A stretch of DNA of 64,000 nt, taken from the NCBI GenBank assembly GCA_018829445.1, contig JAHJTV010000067.1, positions 1 through 64,000 of the forward strand, in the 5' to 3' direction. The notes beneath the pieces are model-generated. The model saw only the letters and a program-made list of their open reading frames with translations. It was not told the origin of the DNA and did no database searches. Source of the stretch: a bacterium. Its GTDB lineage: Bacteria; SAR324; XYD2-FULL-50-16. The first letter of the stretch is position 1; each line of letters begins with the position of its first letter. This document shows positions 43,576 through 51,173 of this stretch, piece after piece. A program made the translations under genes and the position numbers.

Positions 43576-44502
43576 ATGGATGCAGTAGCAATTGATCAAA
43601 TTCGGATTAATTTTAATCCGCAGATGTTGTTTGCAATTAACGTGGCAATTGGAATCATGATGCTTGGAGTGGCTTTGGATCTGAAGCTGGAAGACTTCAA
43701 GAGAATTATCAAGTCTCCAAAAGCGCCCCTGATCGGGCTAACAGCCCAGTTTGTTCTGTTGCCTGCCTTTACCTTTTTATTGACCATGGTACTGCCCGAC
43801 AGTATGGTTACGCCTTCCATGGCGCTGGGGATGATACTGGTGGCCGCTTGTCCTGGCGGTAATCTTTCCAATATCATGACCTACCTGGCCAAAGGGAACT
43901 CCGCCATTTCCATCAGCATGACTGCCATCTCCAGCATAGCCGCCATTGTAATGACACCGCTTAACCTGACTTTATGGGGAAGCCTGAATCCAAGAACAGC
44001 TCCCATCATGAAACAGGTCAGTTTAAGCCCGTCGGATGTTTTTATGACTGTATTTATCATCCTGGGAATTCCCCTATTGACTGGCATCACTCTGAACAGG
44101 TTATTTCCGGCCCTGGCAGACAAGGTTCGTAAACCATTCAAAATCTTTTCACTGATTTTCTTCATCTCCATTGTTGCCGGGGCTTTAATATCTGCCTGGG
44201 ACATTTTTCTGCAGGTAATCAACCTGGTGATTATTGTGGTTTTTATCCACAATCTACTTGCCCTGATGACGGGGTATTTTACAGCCAGAAGTTTTAAATT
44301 GGATGCAAGAGATTCCCGTGCGGTTTGTATTGAGGTTGGAATCCAGAACTCGGCCCTGGGTCTGGTTCTGGTTTTTAATTTTTTTGGTGGTTTGGGAGGA
44401 ATGGCGATTATTGTTTCCTGGTGGGGGACCTGGCACATTATCGCCGGTCTTTGCGCCGCATTTTTCTTTACGCGGTTTCGATTGCCGGCAGTGGTTCAAT
44501 AG
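43576..44502 (+). CDS. BASS-family (bile acid:sodium symporter) transporter
   Basis: A 308-residue protein with about nine to ten membrane helices. AINVAIGIMMLGVALDLKLEDF near the start, VAACPGGNLSNIMTYLAKGN in the middle (the conserved crossing region) and VCIEVGIQNSALGLVL near 235-250 are BASS hallmarks, including the sodium-binding EVGxQN. I start at ATG 43576, with GGAG 8 nt upstream; an earlier frame start at 43498 adds 26 unconserved residues. Bacterial members carry bile acids, pantoate, keto acids or sulfonates. Taurine-linked bile acids or small organic anions would fit the taurine genes, but this is inference. Confidence 0.87.
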   Translation: MDAVAIDQIRINFNPQMLFAINVAIGIMMLGVALDLKLEDFKRIIKSPKAPLIGLTAQFVLLPAFTFLLTMVLPDSMVTPSMALGMILVAACPGGNLSNIMTYLAKGNSAISISMTAISSIAAIVMTPLNLTLWGSLNPRTAPIMKQVSLSPSDVFMTVFIILGIPLLTGITLNRLFPALADKVRKPFKIFSLIFFISIVAGALISAWDIFLQVINLVIIVVFIHNLLALMTGYFTARSFKLDARDSRAVCIEVGIQNSALGLVLVFNFFGGLGGMAIIVSWWGTWHIIAGLCAAFFFTRFRLPAVVQ

Positions 44503-44508
44503 TCCAAA

Positions 44509-44618
44509 TATAACTCAAGTTTCGCACCTTTGTTTTGCTATCTAAAAACTCTATCAGCGTTTTTAGATAGCAATGGTATTAGAAAAGCAGTTAGCTTTAT
44601 TGCGGAACTTGAGTTATA
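44509..44618. repeat. 110-bp nested palindrome (MITE-like)
   Basis: The outer arms TATAACTCAAGTTTCGCA (44509-44526) and the complement of TATAACTCAAGTTCCGCA (44601-44618) match in 17 of 18 positions. Inside are perfect 15-bp arms (44535-44549 with 44559-44573; TTGCTATCTAAAAAC) around a 9-nt loop. Such nested terminal and internal repeats are typical of non-autonomous mobile elements. The inner hairpin could also terminate transcription from both converging genes. Confidence 0.65.
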
Positions 44619-44674
44619 GTTCCGGGACGTAAATAACGGGTTGAATAGATGTTTATGGACGTCCCGGGAGGTTG

Positions 44675-45037
44675 TTACACCCAATGGCCTTCGGTATTGG
44701 GTTGATCTGTATAGCTGTATTTGCCTTGTTTAAAAGCTTCCACCGCATCTTTGACAATTCCGTTAACTTCCGTGGCAACTTTAATTTTGGCGGCATTTAG
44801 GGTTTGTACGGCGTTGGGGCCGCAGAAACCGGTCAACAGCACCTCCGCTTTTTTGTCGCTGATCAGAGTGGCAGCCTGGATTCCGGCTCCTTTGAGTCGA
44901 TTGACATTCTCCTGGTTGTTGACGACTTCACAATCCAGTGTGTCAACATCAACGATCAGTATATAGGCAGCCCTGCCAAATCGCGGATCAACTTCGGCGT
45001 TTAAATCCGTTCCCTTTGCGGTAATTGCAATTTTCAT
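44675..45037 (-). CDS. NifX/NafY-fold Fe-Mo-cofactor-type protein (ORP-like)
   Basis: A 120-residue protein of the dinitrogenase iron-molybdenum cofactor family. It starts MKIAITAKGTDLNAEVDPRF, continues GRAAYILIVDVDT, and has the conserved LTGFCGPNAVQTLNAAKIKV loop (split around C at about 75). In sulfate reducers such 12-kDa proteins include the orange protein, which carries a Mo-Cu sulfide cluster. I start at 45037 (GGAG 8 nt upstream) rather than four codons earlier. It is the last gene of the minus-strand cluster, 18 bp behind a second protein of the same fold. Confidence 0.87.
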   Translation of the reverse strand: MKIAITAKGTDLNAEVDPRFGRAAYILIVDVDTLDCEVVNNQENVNRLKGAGIQAATLISDKKAEVLLTGFCGPNAVQTLNAAKIKVATEVNGIVKDAVEAFKQGKYSYTDQPNTEGHWV

Positions 45038-45055
45038 TATTATCTCCAATATCTG

Positions 45056-45439
45056 TTAGTGTGCCTGACCGCCTCCACAAACCTGGTCTTTTTGAATGAT
45101 TTGCAGTTTTCCGGCTATTAAGTCTTCCACCACCGGTTTTATCTCTCCCCTTTCCGCTTCATAGTAAACATCGATATTAAACTGGTTAAAACCCATCAAG
45201 GGTCGTAACCCGATGCCCCCGACGACTAAAACATTGACATTATGCTTTGCCAGTAATTGAACAGGCACCATACACCCCCCCTGAACATGTTCTTCATTCT
45301 GGATAGTTGAGACTTGTTTGATCTCGCCGTTCTCTACATCAATCAGGGTGAACACGTCACAATGACCAAAATGTCCTGCCCGCATACCTTCCAACCCACC
45401 GTTTTCAAGTGATGGAACTGCTATTCTTCCGTTTTTCAT
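45056..45439 (-). CDS. NifX/NafY-fold Fe-Mo-cofactor-type protein (ORP-like)
   Basis: A 127-residue member of the same fold. IAVPSLENGGLEGMRAGHFG (about 6-25) with the H-F-G-H-C motif, then NEEHVQGGCMVPVQLLAKHN, and VGGIGLRPLMGFNQFNI match the subgroup encoded beside MinD-like ATPases. The tail is QVCGGGQAH. GGAG lies 10 nt before the ATG. The neighbours suggest binding or carrying a metal-sulfur cluster handed over by the ATPases. Confidence 0.88.
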   Translation of the reverse strand: MKNGRIAVPSLENGGLEGMRAGHFGHCDVFTLIDVENGEIKQVSTIQNEEHVQGGCMVPVQLLAKHNVNVLVVGGIGLRPLMGFNQFNIDVYYEAERGEIKPVVEDLIAGKLQIIQKDQVCGGGQAH

Positions 45440-45565
45440 GTTGTCTATTCTCCAATAATAGTCTTAACAATAATCGAGGTGGATCGAAGAGCGAAGCGTT
45501 AGTCCACCTTTTGCTATGAATAAGGGTCGCTTCACAAAACCCTCAGAATTAAATCTAAATTCTTG

Positions 45566-46465
45566 CTAGTTTTTATTAAGCTGTAGTTCCGTAATGACAT
45601 TCATTTCGGGAGCACGAATGATCTGCTCCCAGATTTCCCTGATTATATTACTGGCCACTGATTCAGGAGCATATTCCAGGATTGTCTGCGCTTGAATCAT
45701 CGCTTTTGTAAAATTCGGATCATAGGGAATTTTTCCCAGAAACCGGATGTTTCGTTTAGAGATGCTTTCAATAATCTTCTCGGTTTGATCCGCATTCAGA
45801 TCGTATTTATTGATACACACCATTACAGGCACCTTGAAGTTATTGGCCAGTTGAATCACCCGCTCCATATCATGTATTCCGGAGAGGCTGGGTTCGGTGA
45901 CAATAACGACAGCCGTTGCTCCTCCCAATGAGGCAATAACAGGACATCCAACCCCCGGAGGGCCATCGGTGATGAGCAATTCTCGATTTGATGATTCTGC
46001 AAGCTTTCTGGCTTCCTGGCGCACCAGACTGACCAGACGCCCTGAGTTTTCCTGGGCGATACCCAGTCGGGCATGAACCATCGGTCCCAACCGTGTCTCA
46101 GATTTAAACCACTCCCCACACTTGATCATGGGGAAGTCTATGGCGTTTATCGGACAAAAATCAACGCAAACCCCGCAGCCCTCACAATCGAGGGCATTGA
46201 TCTTAAACTGGTAACTAATAGCCTCAAATTTGCATAATTCGATACAGATACCACACTGCATGCAGATATCCAGGTTTATGGAAGCCTTATGACCGCCCAT
46301 AAAATCGGATGTTTCCAGTACCTTTGGATCCATCAGAAGATGAAGATCCGCCGCATCAACATCAGCATCACAAAGCATACTGTTTTGAGCCAGACAGGCA
46401 AATGCGGCCGTGATACTGGTTTTTCCCGTTCCACCTTTGCCACTGATTACGACAAGTTCTCTCAC
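45566..46465 (-). CDS. MinD/Mrp-type ATPase with inserted 2[4Fe-4S] ferredoxin domain
   Basis: A 299-residue P-loop ATPase. The deviant Walker A motif SGKGGTGKTS is at 8-17, and two CxxCxxCxxxC clusters follow (CMQCGICIELC and CEGCGVCVDFC, about 68-106). ITDGPPGVGCP is the switch II region. Such paired ATPases in orange-protein clusters of Desulfovibrio form a complex with the ORP-type proteins. The start is GTG 46465 behind AAGGAAA, 9 bp after the stop of the paralogous gene, so expression is coupled. Confidence 0.9.
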   Translation of the reverse strand: MRELVVISGKGGTGKTSITAAFACLAQNSMLCDADVDAADLHLLMDPKVLETSDFMGGHKASINLDICMQCGICIELCKFEAISYQFKINALDCEGCGVCVDFCPINAIDFPMIKCGEWFKSETRLGPMVHARLGIAQENSGRLVSLVRQEARKLAESSNRELLITDGPPGVGCPVIASLGGATAVVIVTEPSLSGIHDMERVIQLANNFKVPVMVCINKYDLNADQTEKIIESISKRNIRFLGKIPYDPNFTKAMIQAQTILEYAPESVASNIIREIWEQIIRAPEMNVITELQLNKN

Positions 46466-46474
46466 TGTTTTTCC

Positions 46475-47314
46475 TTAATGAGTAATTAGATCGTCTATTT
46501 TTTGATAAAGAGATAAAAAAGCATTTTTCCAGTCCGGAGAATGCTCGGCCAACAACTCACCCCTGGAGTATAATTCGGCAATGGTTCTATCGAAGGGGAT
46601 CTCCATCAATATCGGAATATTGTTCTGCCTGGCGTAGTCTTTGACTCCATTATCGCCCACATCAGAGCGGTTAATAACCAATCCCTTGGGGATACCCAGT
46701 TCATTGACCGCTTCCACGGCCAGTATCAGATCATGCAATCCAAAAGGAGTGGGTTCCGTTACCATCAACACAAAGTCAGTGTCTTTCATTGCCGCGATGA
46801 CCGGGCAGGAAGTTCCGGGAGGGGCATCTATAATGGTGATTTTATCTTTACTGCTGTTTTTACGCACCTGTCTGATCAAAGGCGGTGACATGGCTTCTCC
46901 GATCCTTAATAAACCATGGATAAATTCCATCCCGTTTTTGGTGCCTTTTTCAACGATACCAATCTCCCTGCTGGACTTCATGACCGCATTTTCAGGGCAA
47001 ATTTCAATACATCCGCCGCAGTCATGGCAGAGCTGGGGAAATGTCAGGATTGTCTCTCCCACAATGGTAATGGCATTGAAGCGGCAGATCTCCACGCACT
47101 TCCTGCAAAGGGTGCATTTTTCCTTATCAACAGCTGGTACAGTGGCCAGAACCGGAATGCTGTTCTCCATCTTTGGTTTTAAAAAAAGATGGGCATTGGG
47201 TTCTTCAACATCACAGTCCAATATCTGAACATTGGTATTCAGGGAATAGGCCAGGTTTGTAGCCACTGTGGTTTTCCCTGTACCGCCCTTTCCACTGGCA
47301 ACACTTATAATCAT
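46475..47314 (-). CDS. MinD/Mrp-type ATPase with inserted 2[4Fe-4S] ferredoxin domain (paralogue)
   Basis: A 279-residue paralogue of the following gene. Walker A SGKGGTGKTT is at 7-16, ferredoxin clusters CTLCRKCVEIC and CHDCGGCIEIC at about 62-108, and IIDAPPGTSCP is switch II. The two ATPases probably act as a heterodimer or alternate partners, as in the DVU2103/DVU2104 pair of Desulfovibrio vulgaris. AAGGTG precedes the ATG. A receiver-like protein gene lies 90 bp upstream on the same strand. Confidence 0.9.
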   Translation of the reverse strand: MIISVASGKGGTGKTTVATNLAYSLNTNVQILDCDVEEPNAHLFLKPKMENSIPVLATVPAVDKEKCTLCRKCVEICRFNAITIVGETILTFPQLCHDCGGCIEICPENAVMKSSREIGIVEKGTKNGMEFIHGLLRIGEAMSPPLIRQVRKNSSKDKITIIDAPPGTSCPVIAAMKDTDFVLMVTEPTPFGLHDLILAVEAVNELGIPKGLVINRSDVGDNGVKDYARQNNIPILMEIPFDRTIAELYSRGELLAEHSPDWKNAFLSLYQKIDDLITH

Positions 47315-47404
47315 TGGTTCACACCTTGAGCTTTATTGTTTAGATTTCCCCAAAAAGCCATCCCTGGCATTAAAGGACTTCCGTGAAAAAAGGCTCCCGA
47401 AGGT

Positions 47405-47782
47405 TTACGGGAACATACTTAGAATCTTCCGAAGCTGAGTGATCAGATTATCGACATCTTCGGCAGAAGGTTTTGTGGGAAGTTGTGTCAACACCCCAAG
47501 ACCTTCTGATGCTTCATGAAACTCTTCCGGGGCCAGATCACTTACAATGACCAGATTCATCATCGGGTTCGCGGCAATGATTGTTTCGGCAAACTTAAAT
47601 CCAGTTTCTGCTTCAACTTTTTCATCAATGATAACGAGCTTAAGGGAATCCTTCTTTACTTTTTCCAAAGCAACCTTGCCGGAATCGGTTTTCATAACAA
47701 CCACCCCTTCCTTTTCAGAAAGCAATCCGGACAGGGTAGACAAGAGACTATCATTTGCTCCGATTAGCAAAACCTCAATCAT
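47405..47782 (-). CDS. stand-alone receiver-domain (CheY-like) protein
   Basis: A 125-residue single domain with the receiver layout. The strand VLLIGAND carries D11 at the acidic pocket, LVIIDEKV gives the phospho-acceptor position D53, S81 follows NLVIVSD, and PTKPSAED supplies the conserved K104. The acidic pair is weaker than in CheY, so phosphorylation is likely but not certain. AAGGA precedes the ATG. It is encoded between DUF5320 and the ferredoxin-MinD genes. A receiver is not part of the orange-protein clusters I know, which makes its role there interesting. Confidence 0.75.
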   Translation of the reverse strand: MIEVLLIGANDSLLSTLSGLLSEKEGVVVMKTDSGKVALEKVKKDSLKLVIIDEKVEAETGFKFAETIIAANPMMNLVIVSDLAPEEFHEASEGLGVLTQLPTKPSAEDVDNLITQLRKILSMFP

Positions 47783-47831
47783 GGTGAATCCTTTTAAACA
47801 TGAGTCCTCCCCGAAAAGTCGATTTTCTTGT

Positions 47832-47908
47832 TATTCCGGCCTCCGAGCCGGAATACAGCTTTTTAGATTTTTGGTAAAATCTTATGGATGCCGGATCAAG
47901 TCCGGCAT
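47832..47908. repeat. two-hairpin REP-like repeat
   Basis: The first hairpin has 9-bp arms TATTCCGGC (47832-47840) and GCCGGAATA (47847-47855), followed by CAGCTTTTT, so it may end transcription on the plus strand. The second has arms ATGCCGGA (47888-47895) and TCCGGCAT (47901-47908). The same GCCGGA-TCCGGC unit recurs near 54.5 kb. Confidence 0.6.
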
Positions 47909-48011
47909 GACAGTGGTTCAGAATTTCTATGGTTTTTCGATTATTGAGTTAAAAGCCTAAAATTGAATATCATAATGCTTTTCGGAGTGGACTCAAACAC
48001 GGGTTATGCAA

Positions 48012-48323
48012 TTAGTTGGTTTTTCCGGGCAGCCTCTGCTCGAGATTTTCCAGCATCATAGCCATTGACCTGATCTTGGATTTTATCCAGGAGAGGTCAT
48101 CGGTGCTTTCAATCGACCTTTGACCCATTCCCCGGTTAAAGAAACGGCAGTTTCCTCTTCCCCTGCCCATACGATTAAACCCGCCTCTTCCCATACCAAG
48201 CCGGTTTTCTCGGAAAAAACCTGTTTCGGTTGTTTGAGTTTCAACAGTTGTCTGACAGTTTCCCATTCCTCTTCCTGTTCTCGGACCTTGTCCCAATGGT
48301 CCTCTTCTATCAAATCCTGGCAT
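48012..48323 (-). CDS. DUF5320 family protein
   Basis: A 103-residue protein starting MPGFDRRGPLGQGPRTGRGM, the diagnostic opening of DUF5320 proteins. It is rich in Gly, Arg and Asn (GRGGFNRMGRGRGNC) and ends with a helical segment (SKIRSMAMMLENLEQRL). Its function is unknown; in anaerobes it is regularly encoded beside NifX/NafY-fold proteins and MinD-type ATPases, as here. It lies 26 bp behind the NifX-fold gene upstream. Confidence 0.88.
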   Translation of the reverse strand: MPGFDRRGPLGQGPRTGRGMGNCQTTVETQTTETGFFRENRLGMGRGGFNRMGRGRGNCRFFNRGMGQRSIESTDDLSWIKSKIRSMAMMLENLEQRLPGKTN

Positions 48324-48349
48324 TGTTTTTCTCCTGAAAATAGGTTCTA

Positions 48350-48778
48350 TTAAGAACGGTTTTTAACCCTGCCATTGCGTTGGCAACATCGCCTTTCATC
48401 CGCTGCAGGTGCAGTTTTTTGTGCTGCTCTCATCATCCCCCTGCGTCTACAACCCGGCATCAAAAACATCGGTACAATGGGGTTTCCCTTTGTCAGCTCC
48501 CTGATAACAGCGTCAGCATTGCCGGAGATAAAAGGAACCAGCTTTAGTGATTCATTCTCCAGTATCCTGGCCGGGAATTCTGAAATAGCACCACAGATCA
48601 GGTGAGAAACCTCAAGCTTATTAAGCTGCTCCAGCAGTACCAAAGGCTGTTCCGCATTAAATGGCACCTGCTGGCTGCTCACGATCCGATTGCTCTCTAT
48701 TTCCACCACTAACAGGGTTTGCGCTGAATCAAATACTGGGGATATCCATTTCCCCCATATGGTCATTGCAATTTTCAT
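48350..48778 (-). CDS. NifX/NafY-fold protein with basic Cys-rich tail
   Basis: A 142-residue protein whose first 105 residues are the dinitrogenase iron-molybdenum cofactor fold (MKIAMTIWGKWISPVFDSAQ, then LEVSHLICGAISEF). The last 30 residues are basic with Cys (MPGCRRRGMMRAA, RRCCQRNGR), an extension not seen in its two paralogues in this cluster. GGAGAGG precedes the ATG. It is the first gene downstream of the sigma-54 regulator gene; the palindrome at 48916-48941 lies upstream of it. Confidence 0.85.
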   Translation of the reverse strand: MKIAMTIWGKWISPVFDSAQTLLVVEIESNRIVSSQQVPFNAEQPLVLLEQLNKLEVSHLICGAISEFPARILENESLKLVPFISGNADAVIRELTKGNPIVPMFLMPGCRRRGMMRAAQKTAPAADERRCCQRNGRVKNRS

Positions 48779-48915
48779 AAGGGTAACCTCTCCGTTTTCC
48801 TCTAAATTGCAATTGGAATACCATAAAAAATATCGTGCCCAATTTTACATGATAATGTAGCGATAACAGATAATTATTGAAGAGATACCAAATGGAAGGT
48901 TCAAGAACCGAAGCG

Positions 48916-48941
48916 AAACGGTCGCAAAATTGCGACCGTTT
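48916..48941. promoter_or_regulatory. 12-bp-arm palindrome, candidate activator site for sigma-54 regulator
   Basis: AAACGGTCGCAA (48916-48927) and its perfect complement (48930-48941) are separated by AA. It lies between the end of the sigma-54 activator gene and the start of the NifX-fold gene, about 138 bp upstream of the latter, the usual place of an upstream activator sequence. No T-tract follows on either strand, which argues against a terminator. A partial -24 element (GGGCAC, minus strand, 48840-48835) is present, but its -12 GC is missing. Confidence 0.6.
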
Positions 48942-48967
48942 ACAGAGTTGAGGTAGCAAAACTGAGA

Positions 48968-50353
48968 CTAGTTCTCCTGGAGTTTTGAATGGCTTTCCAT
49001 ATCCGGCAGATCAATTTTAAATTTATTGATTTTTCTGAACAGGGTGCTTTTATGAATTCCAAGCTCGCGTGCGGCTGCCAGCCTGTTGAAGCCGTTTCTT
49101 TTTAGTGCTGCTCTGATAGATTGCGCTTCACTGGATTCCCTCGCATTCTCCAGCGTTTTCTGATCCTGAGGTTGAAAGTCTTCAGGCAGTACTTCTGCCG
49201 GGAGATGATCCGGTTTAATGATACCATCTGTACAAAGAATGAAAGCCCGTTCCACAATGTTTTCCAGCTCCCTGATATTGCCGGGAAAATCATGCGACAT
49301 CAAAAACTGTAAGGATTCCTGATCCATCCCCTTGATTGATCTACCTCGGAGCCGATTAATCCGTTTTATGAACCGATCTACCAGCAAAGGAATATCCTCT
49401 TTTCTCTCCCTGAGAGGAGGTAGCTTTAGACAGATAACATTGATCCGATAGTAGAGATCCCGGCGGAACTCACCGGACTCAACCAGGGAAGACAGGTTTT
49501 TATTGGTTGCGGCAATAATGCGCACATTGGCCTTAACGGGTTTGACGCTGCCAAGGGGAAGATATTCCTTCTCCTCAAGTATCCTTAAAAGCCGGATCTG
49601 GAAGGCCGCACTGGTATCCCCGATTTCATCCAGCAATATGGTTCCACCTTCAGCTGCGGCAAAGTGACCGGGCTTATCCTTAACCGCATGGGTAAACGCC
49701 CCTGCCTTATAACCGAACAGCTCCGATTCCAGCAGGTTATCCGGCAATGCTCCGCAATTGATGGCGATGAAGGGTTTCTCCTTGCGATGACTGAGATCAT
49801 GGAGGGCTCGGGTCAACAACTCCTTTCCGGTGCCGGTTTCCCCTTCGATCAGAATAGTGCTGTCGCTCTCGGCTACCTGGGGCAGTATATTGAAGATCTT
49901 CTTCATTGCACTGCTGCGGCTGACCATGTCTCCAACTTGATTGCGACCATCCAGCTCTTTTCTCAGCTCCTCCACCAGACTCAAATCACGGAAGGTTTCC
50001 ACTCCCCCTAAAATTTTTCCGTTGCTGTCTTTCAGCAGGGAAGTTGAGATACTGATGGGAATCCGTTTTTTTTCGCTGGTGATAATGTAGGTGGAAGAAC
50101 TGGAAGAGGATTTGCCGTTTTCCATGGTACGACGCAAGGCGCATCCTATTTCACACATGTTGGAGCGGAATACTTCCCAGCAATGGCGTCCAACGGCTTC
50201 TTCTCTGGGAACACCGGTTATCTCTTCGGCAGACCGGTTGAAGGAAGTGATCTGCCAGTCCTGATTAACTGTGAAAACACCATCCGAAATGCTTTCAAGG
50301 ATAATGTCAGTTGCGTTTTGTAAAATTGCTCCCTGTCTGTTTTTTTTTGTCAC
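48968..50353 (-). CDS. sigma-54-dependent transcription activator with PAS domain
   Basis: A 461-residue enhancer-binding protein. The N-terminal PAS domain (about 10-130) has three Cys in CWEVFRSNMCEIGCAL, suggesting a metal or redox sensor. The AAA+ domain shows Walker A GETGTGKE, the sigma-54 loop ELFGYKAGAFTHAVKDK and Walker B ILLDEIGD. A Fis-type helix-turn-helix (LKRNGFNRLAAARELGIHKS) ends the protein. The loop reads GAFTHA instead of the usual GAFTGA. Position and content correspond to the regulator DVU2106 of the Desulfovibrio orange-protein operons. The start is GTG 50353, without a strong ribosome site. Confidence 0.9.
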   Translation of the reverse strand: MTKKNRQGAILQNATDIILESISDGVFTVNQDWQITSFNRSAEEITGVPREEAVGRHCWEVFRSNMCEIGCALRRTMENGKSSSSSSTYIITSEKKRIPISISTSLLKDSNGKILGGVETFRDLSLVEELRKELDGRNQVGDMVSRSSAMKKIFNILPQVAESDSTILIEGETGTGKELLTRALHDLSHRKEKPFIAINCGALPDNLLESELFGYKAGAFTHAVKDKPGHFAAAEGGTILLDEIGDTSAAFQIRLLRILEEKEYLPLGSVKPVKANVRIIAATNKNLSSLVESGEFRRDLYYRINVICLKLPPLRERKEDIPLLVDRFIKRINRLRGRSIKGMDQESLQFLMSHDFPGNIRELENIVERAFILCTDGIIKPDHLPAEVLPEDFQPQDQKTLENARESSEAQSIRAALKRNGFNRLAAARELGIHKSTLFRKINKFKIDLPDMESHSKLQEN

Positions 50354-50440
50354 GATCCAATTAATTGCGAGTACAGTAAACTTAGTAGATTAAAGGCTAT
50401 TATAACCGGATCAAAATAAATAAACAATGAGCAGGAAGGG

Positions 50441-51118
50441 CTATTCAAGTTTAATCGGATCACATTGATGGTTTGCAATATAAACGCAACCATTTTCACG
50501 ATAGATGACTACGCCCTCCAGGTAGTCAACTTTACCAACCTCTTCATGGCGCAGTCCCATGCAGTATTCCTTGATAAGATACATGTTCCAATCGTGGGTA
50601 ACCCCGATGTCAATCCGATTTTTAGCTGCCCCTTCAACTTTTTTAACAGGAAATGACAAAATCTCCCGAGCTACCTCTTTCGGGTCTCCTATAATATCTT
50701 TAGAAATACAGCCATCAAACCAGTAGCGAATAAAATCGGGCGGCTTGTTTCCCATGAGAGCCGCCAGCTCAAACGGTTTTTTGACATAATAGGGGGATAG
50801 TAGTGCCTCAACTGAATTGCTAACCGTCTGACCACCCCGGGAAACATATCCTTTATCAATCAAGTAAGCTGTTTCGATGCATCGTCCGAATGCACTGGAA
50901 AAAAGCCGGGCAGTCATTTTCTCAGGCAGGGATTTACCAAGATCAAATGAGAGCTCCTTTCCTTCATCCGTCAGAACCATAAAGGGTTCCGATTCCGGAT
51001 GATCATAATCATAATACCTGGCAGAATGTCGCATTATCACGGAGATATTGCTGATACCTCTTTTAACCAATCCGTGGACTAGGTCCAACGTTGTCCGTCC
51101 AAATTCCTTTTCCGACAT
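50441..51118 (-). CDS. histidine phosphatase family protein
   Basis: A 225-residue protein of the histidine phosphatase (phosphoglycerate mutase-like) superfamily. The RHG-like motif is IMRHSARYY (about 29-37), with VTHDWNMYLIK (about 177) giving the second His. It lacks a signal peptide. I start at ATG 51118, with AGGA about 9 nt upstream; a longer frame from 51193 would overlap the preceding gene. It lies 55 bp behind the M3 peptidase gene on the same strand. The substrate is unknown; these enzymes act on small phosphorylated metabolites. Confidence 0.78.
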   Translation of the reverse strand: MSEKEFGRTTLDLVHGLVKRGISNISVIMRHSARYYDYDHPESEPFMVLTDEGKELSFDLGKSLPEKMTARLFSSAFGRCIETAYLIDKGYVSRGGQTVSNSVEALLSPYYVKKPFELAALMGNKPPDFIRYWFDGCISKDIIGDPKEVAREILSFPVKKVEGAAKNRIDIGVTHDWNMYLIKEYCMGLRHEEVGKVDYLEGVVIYRENGCVYIANHQCDPIKLE

Positions 51119-51173
51119 TTTTTGTATTCCTGTTGATGGTGTAAAAGTGGAAGGGGTGCCCCGATTATAAAGT

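Noticed and set aside
48822-48843. sigma-54 promoter upstream of the NifX-fold gene
   Set aside because: GGGCAC fits the -24 element, but the -12 part reads TTTTT without the essential GC, so I did not list it as a promoter.
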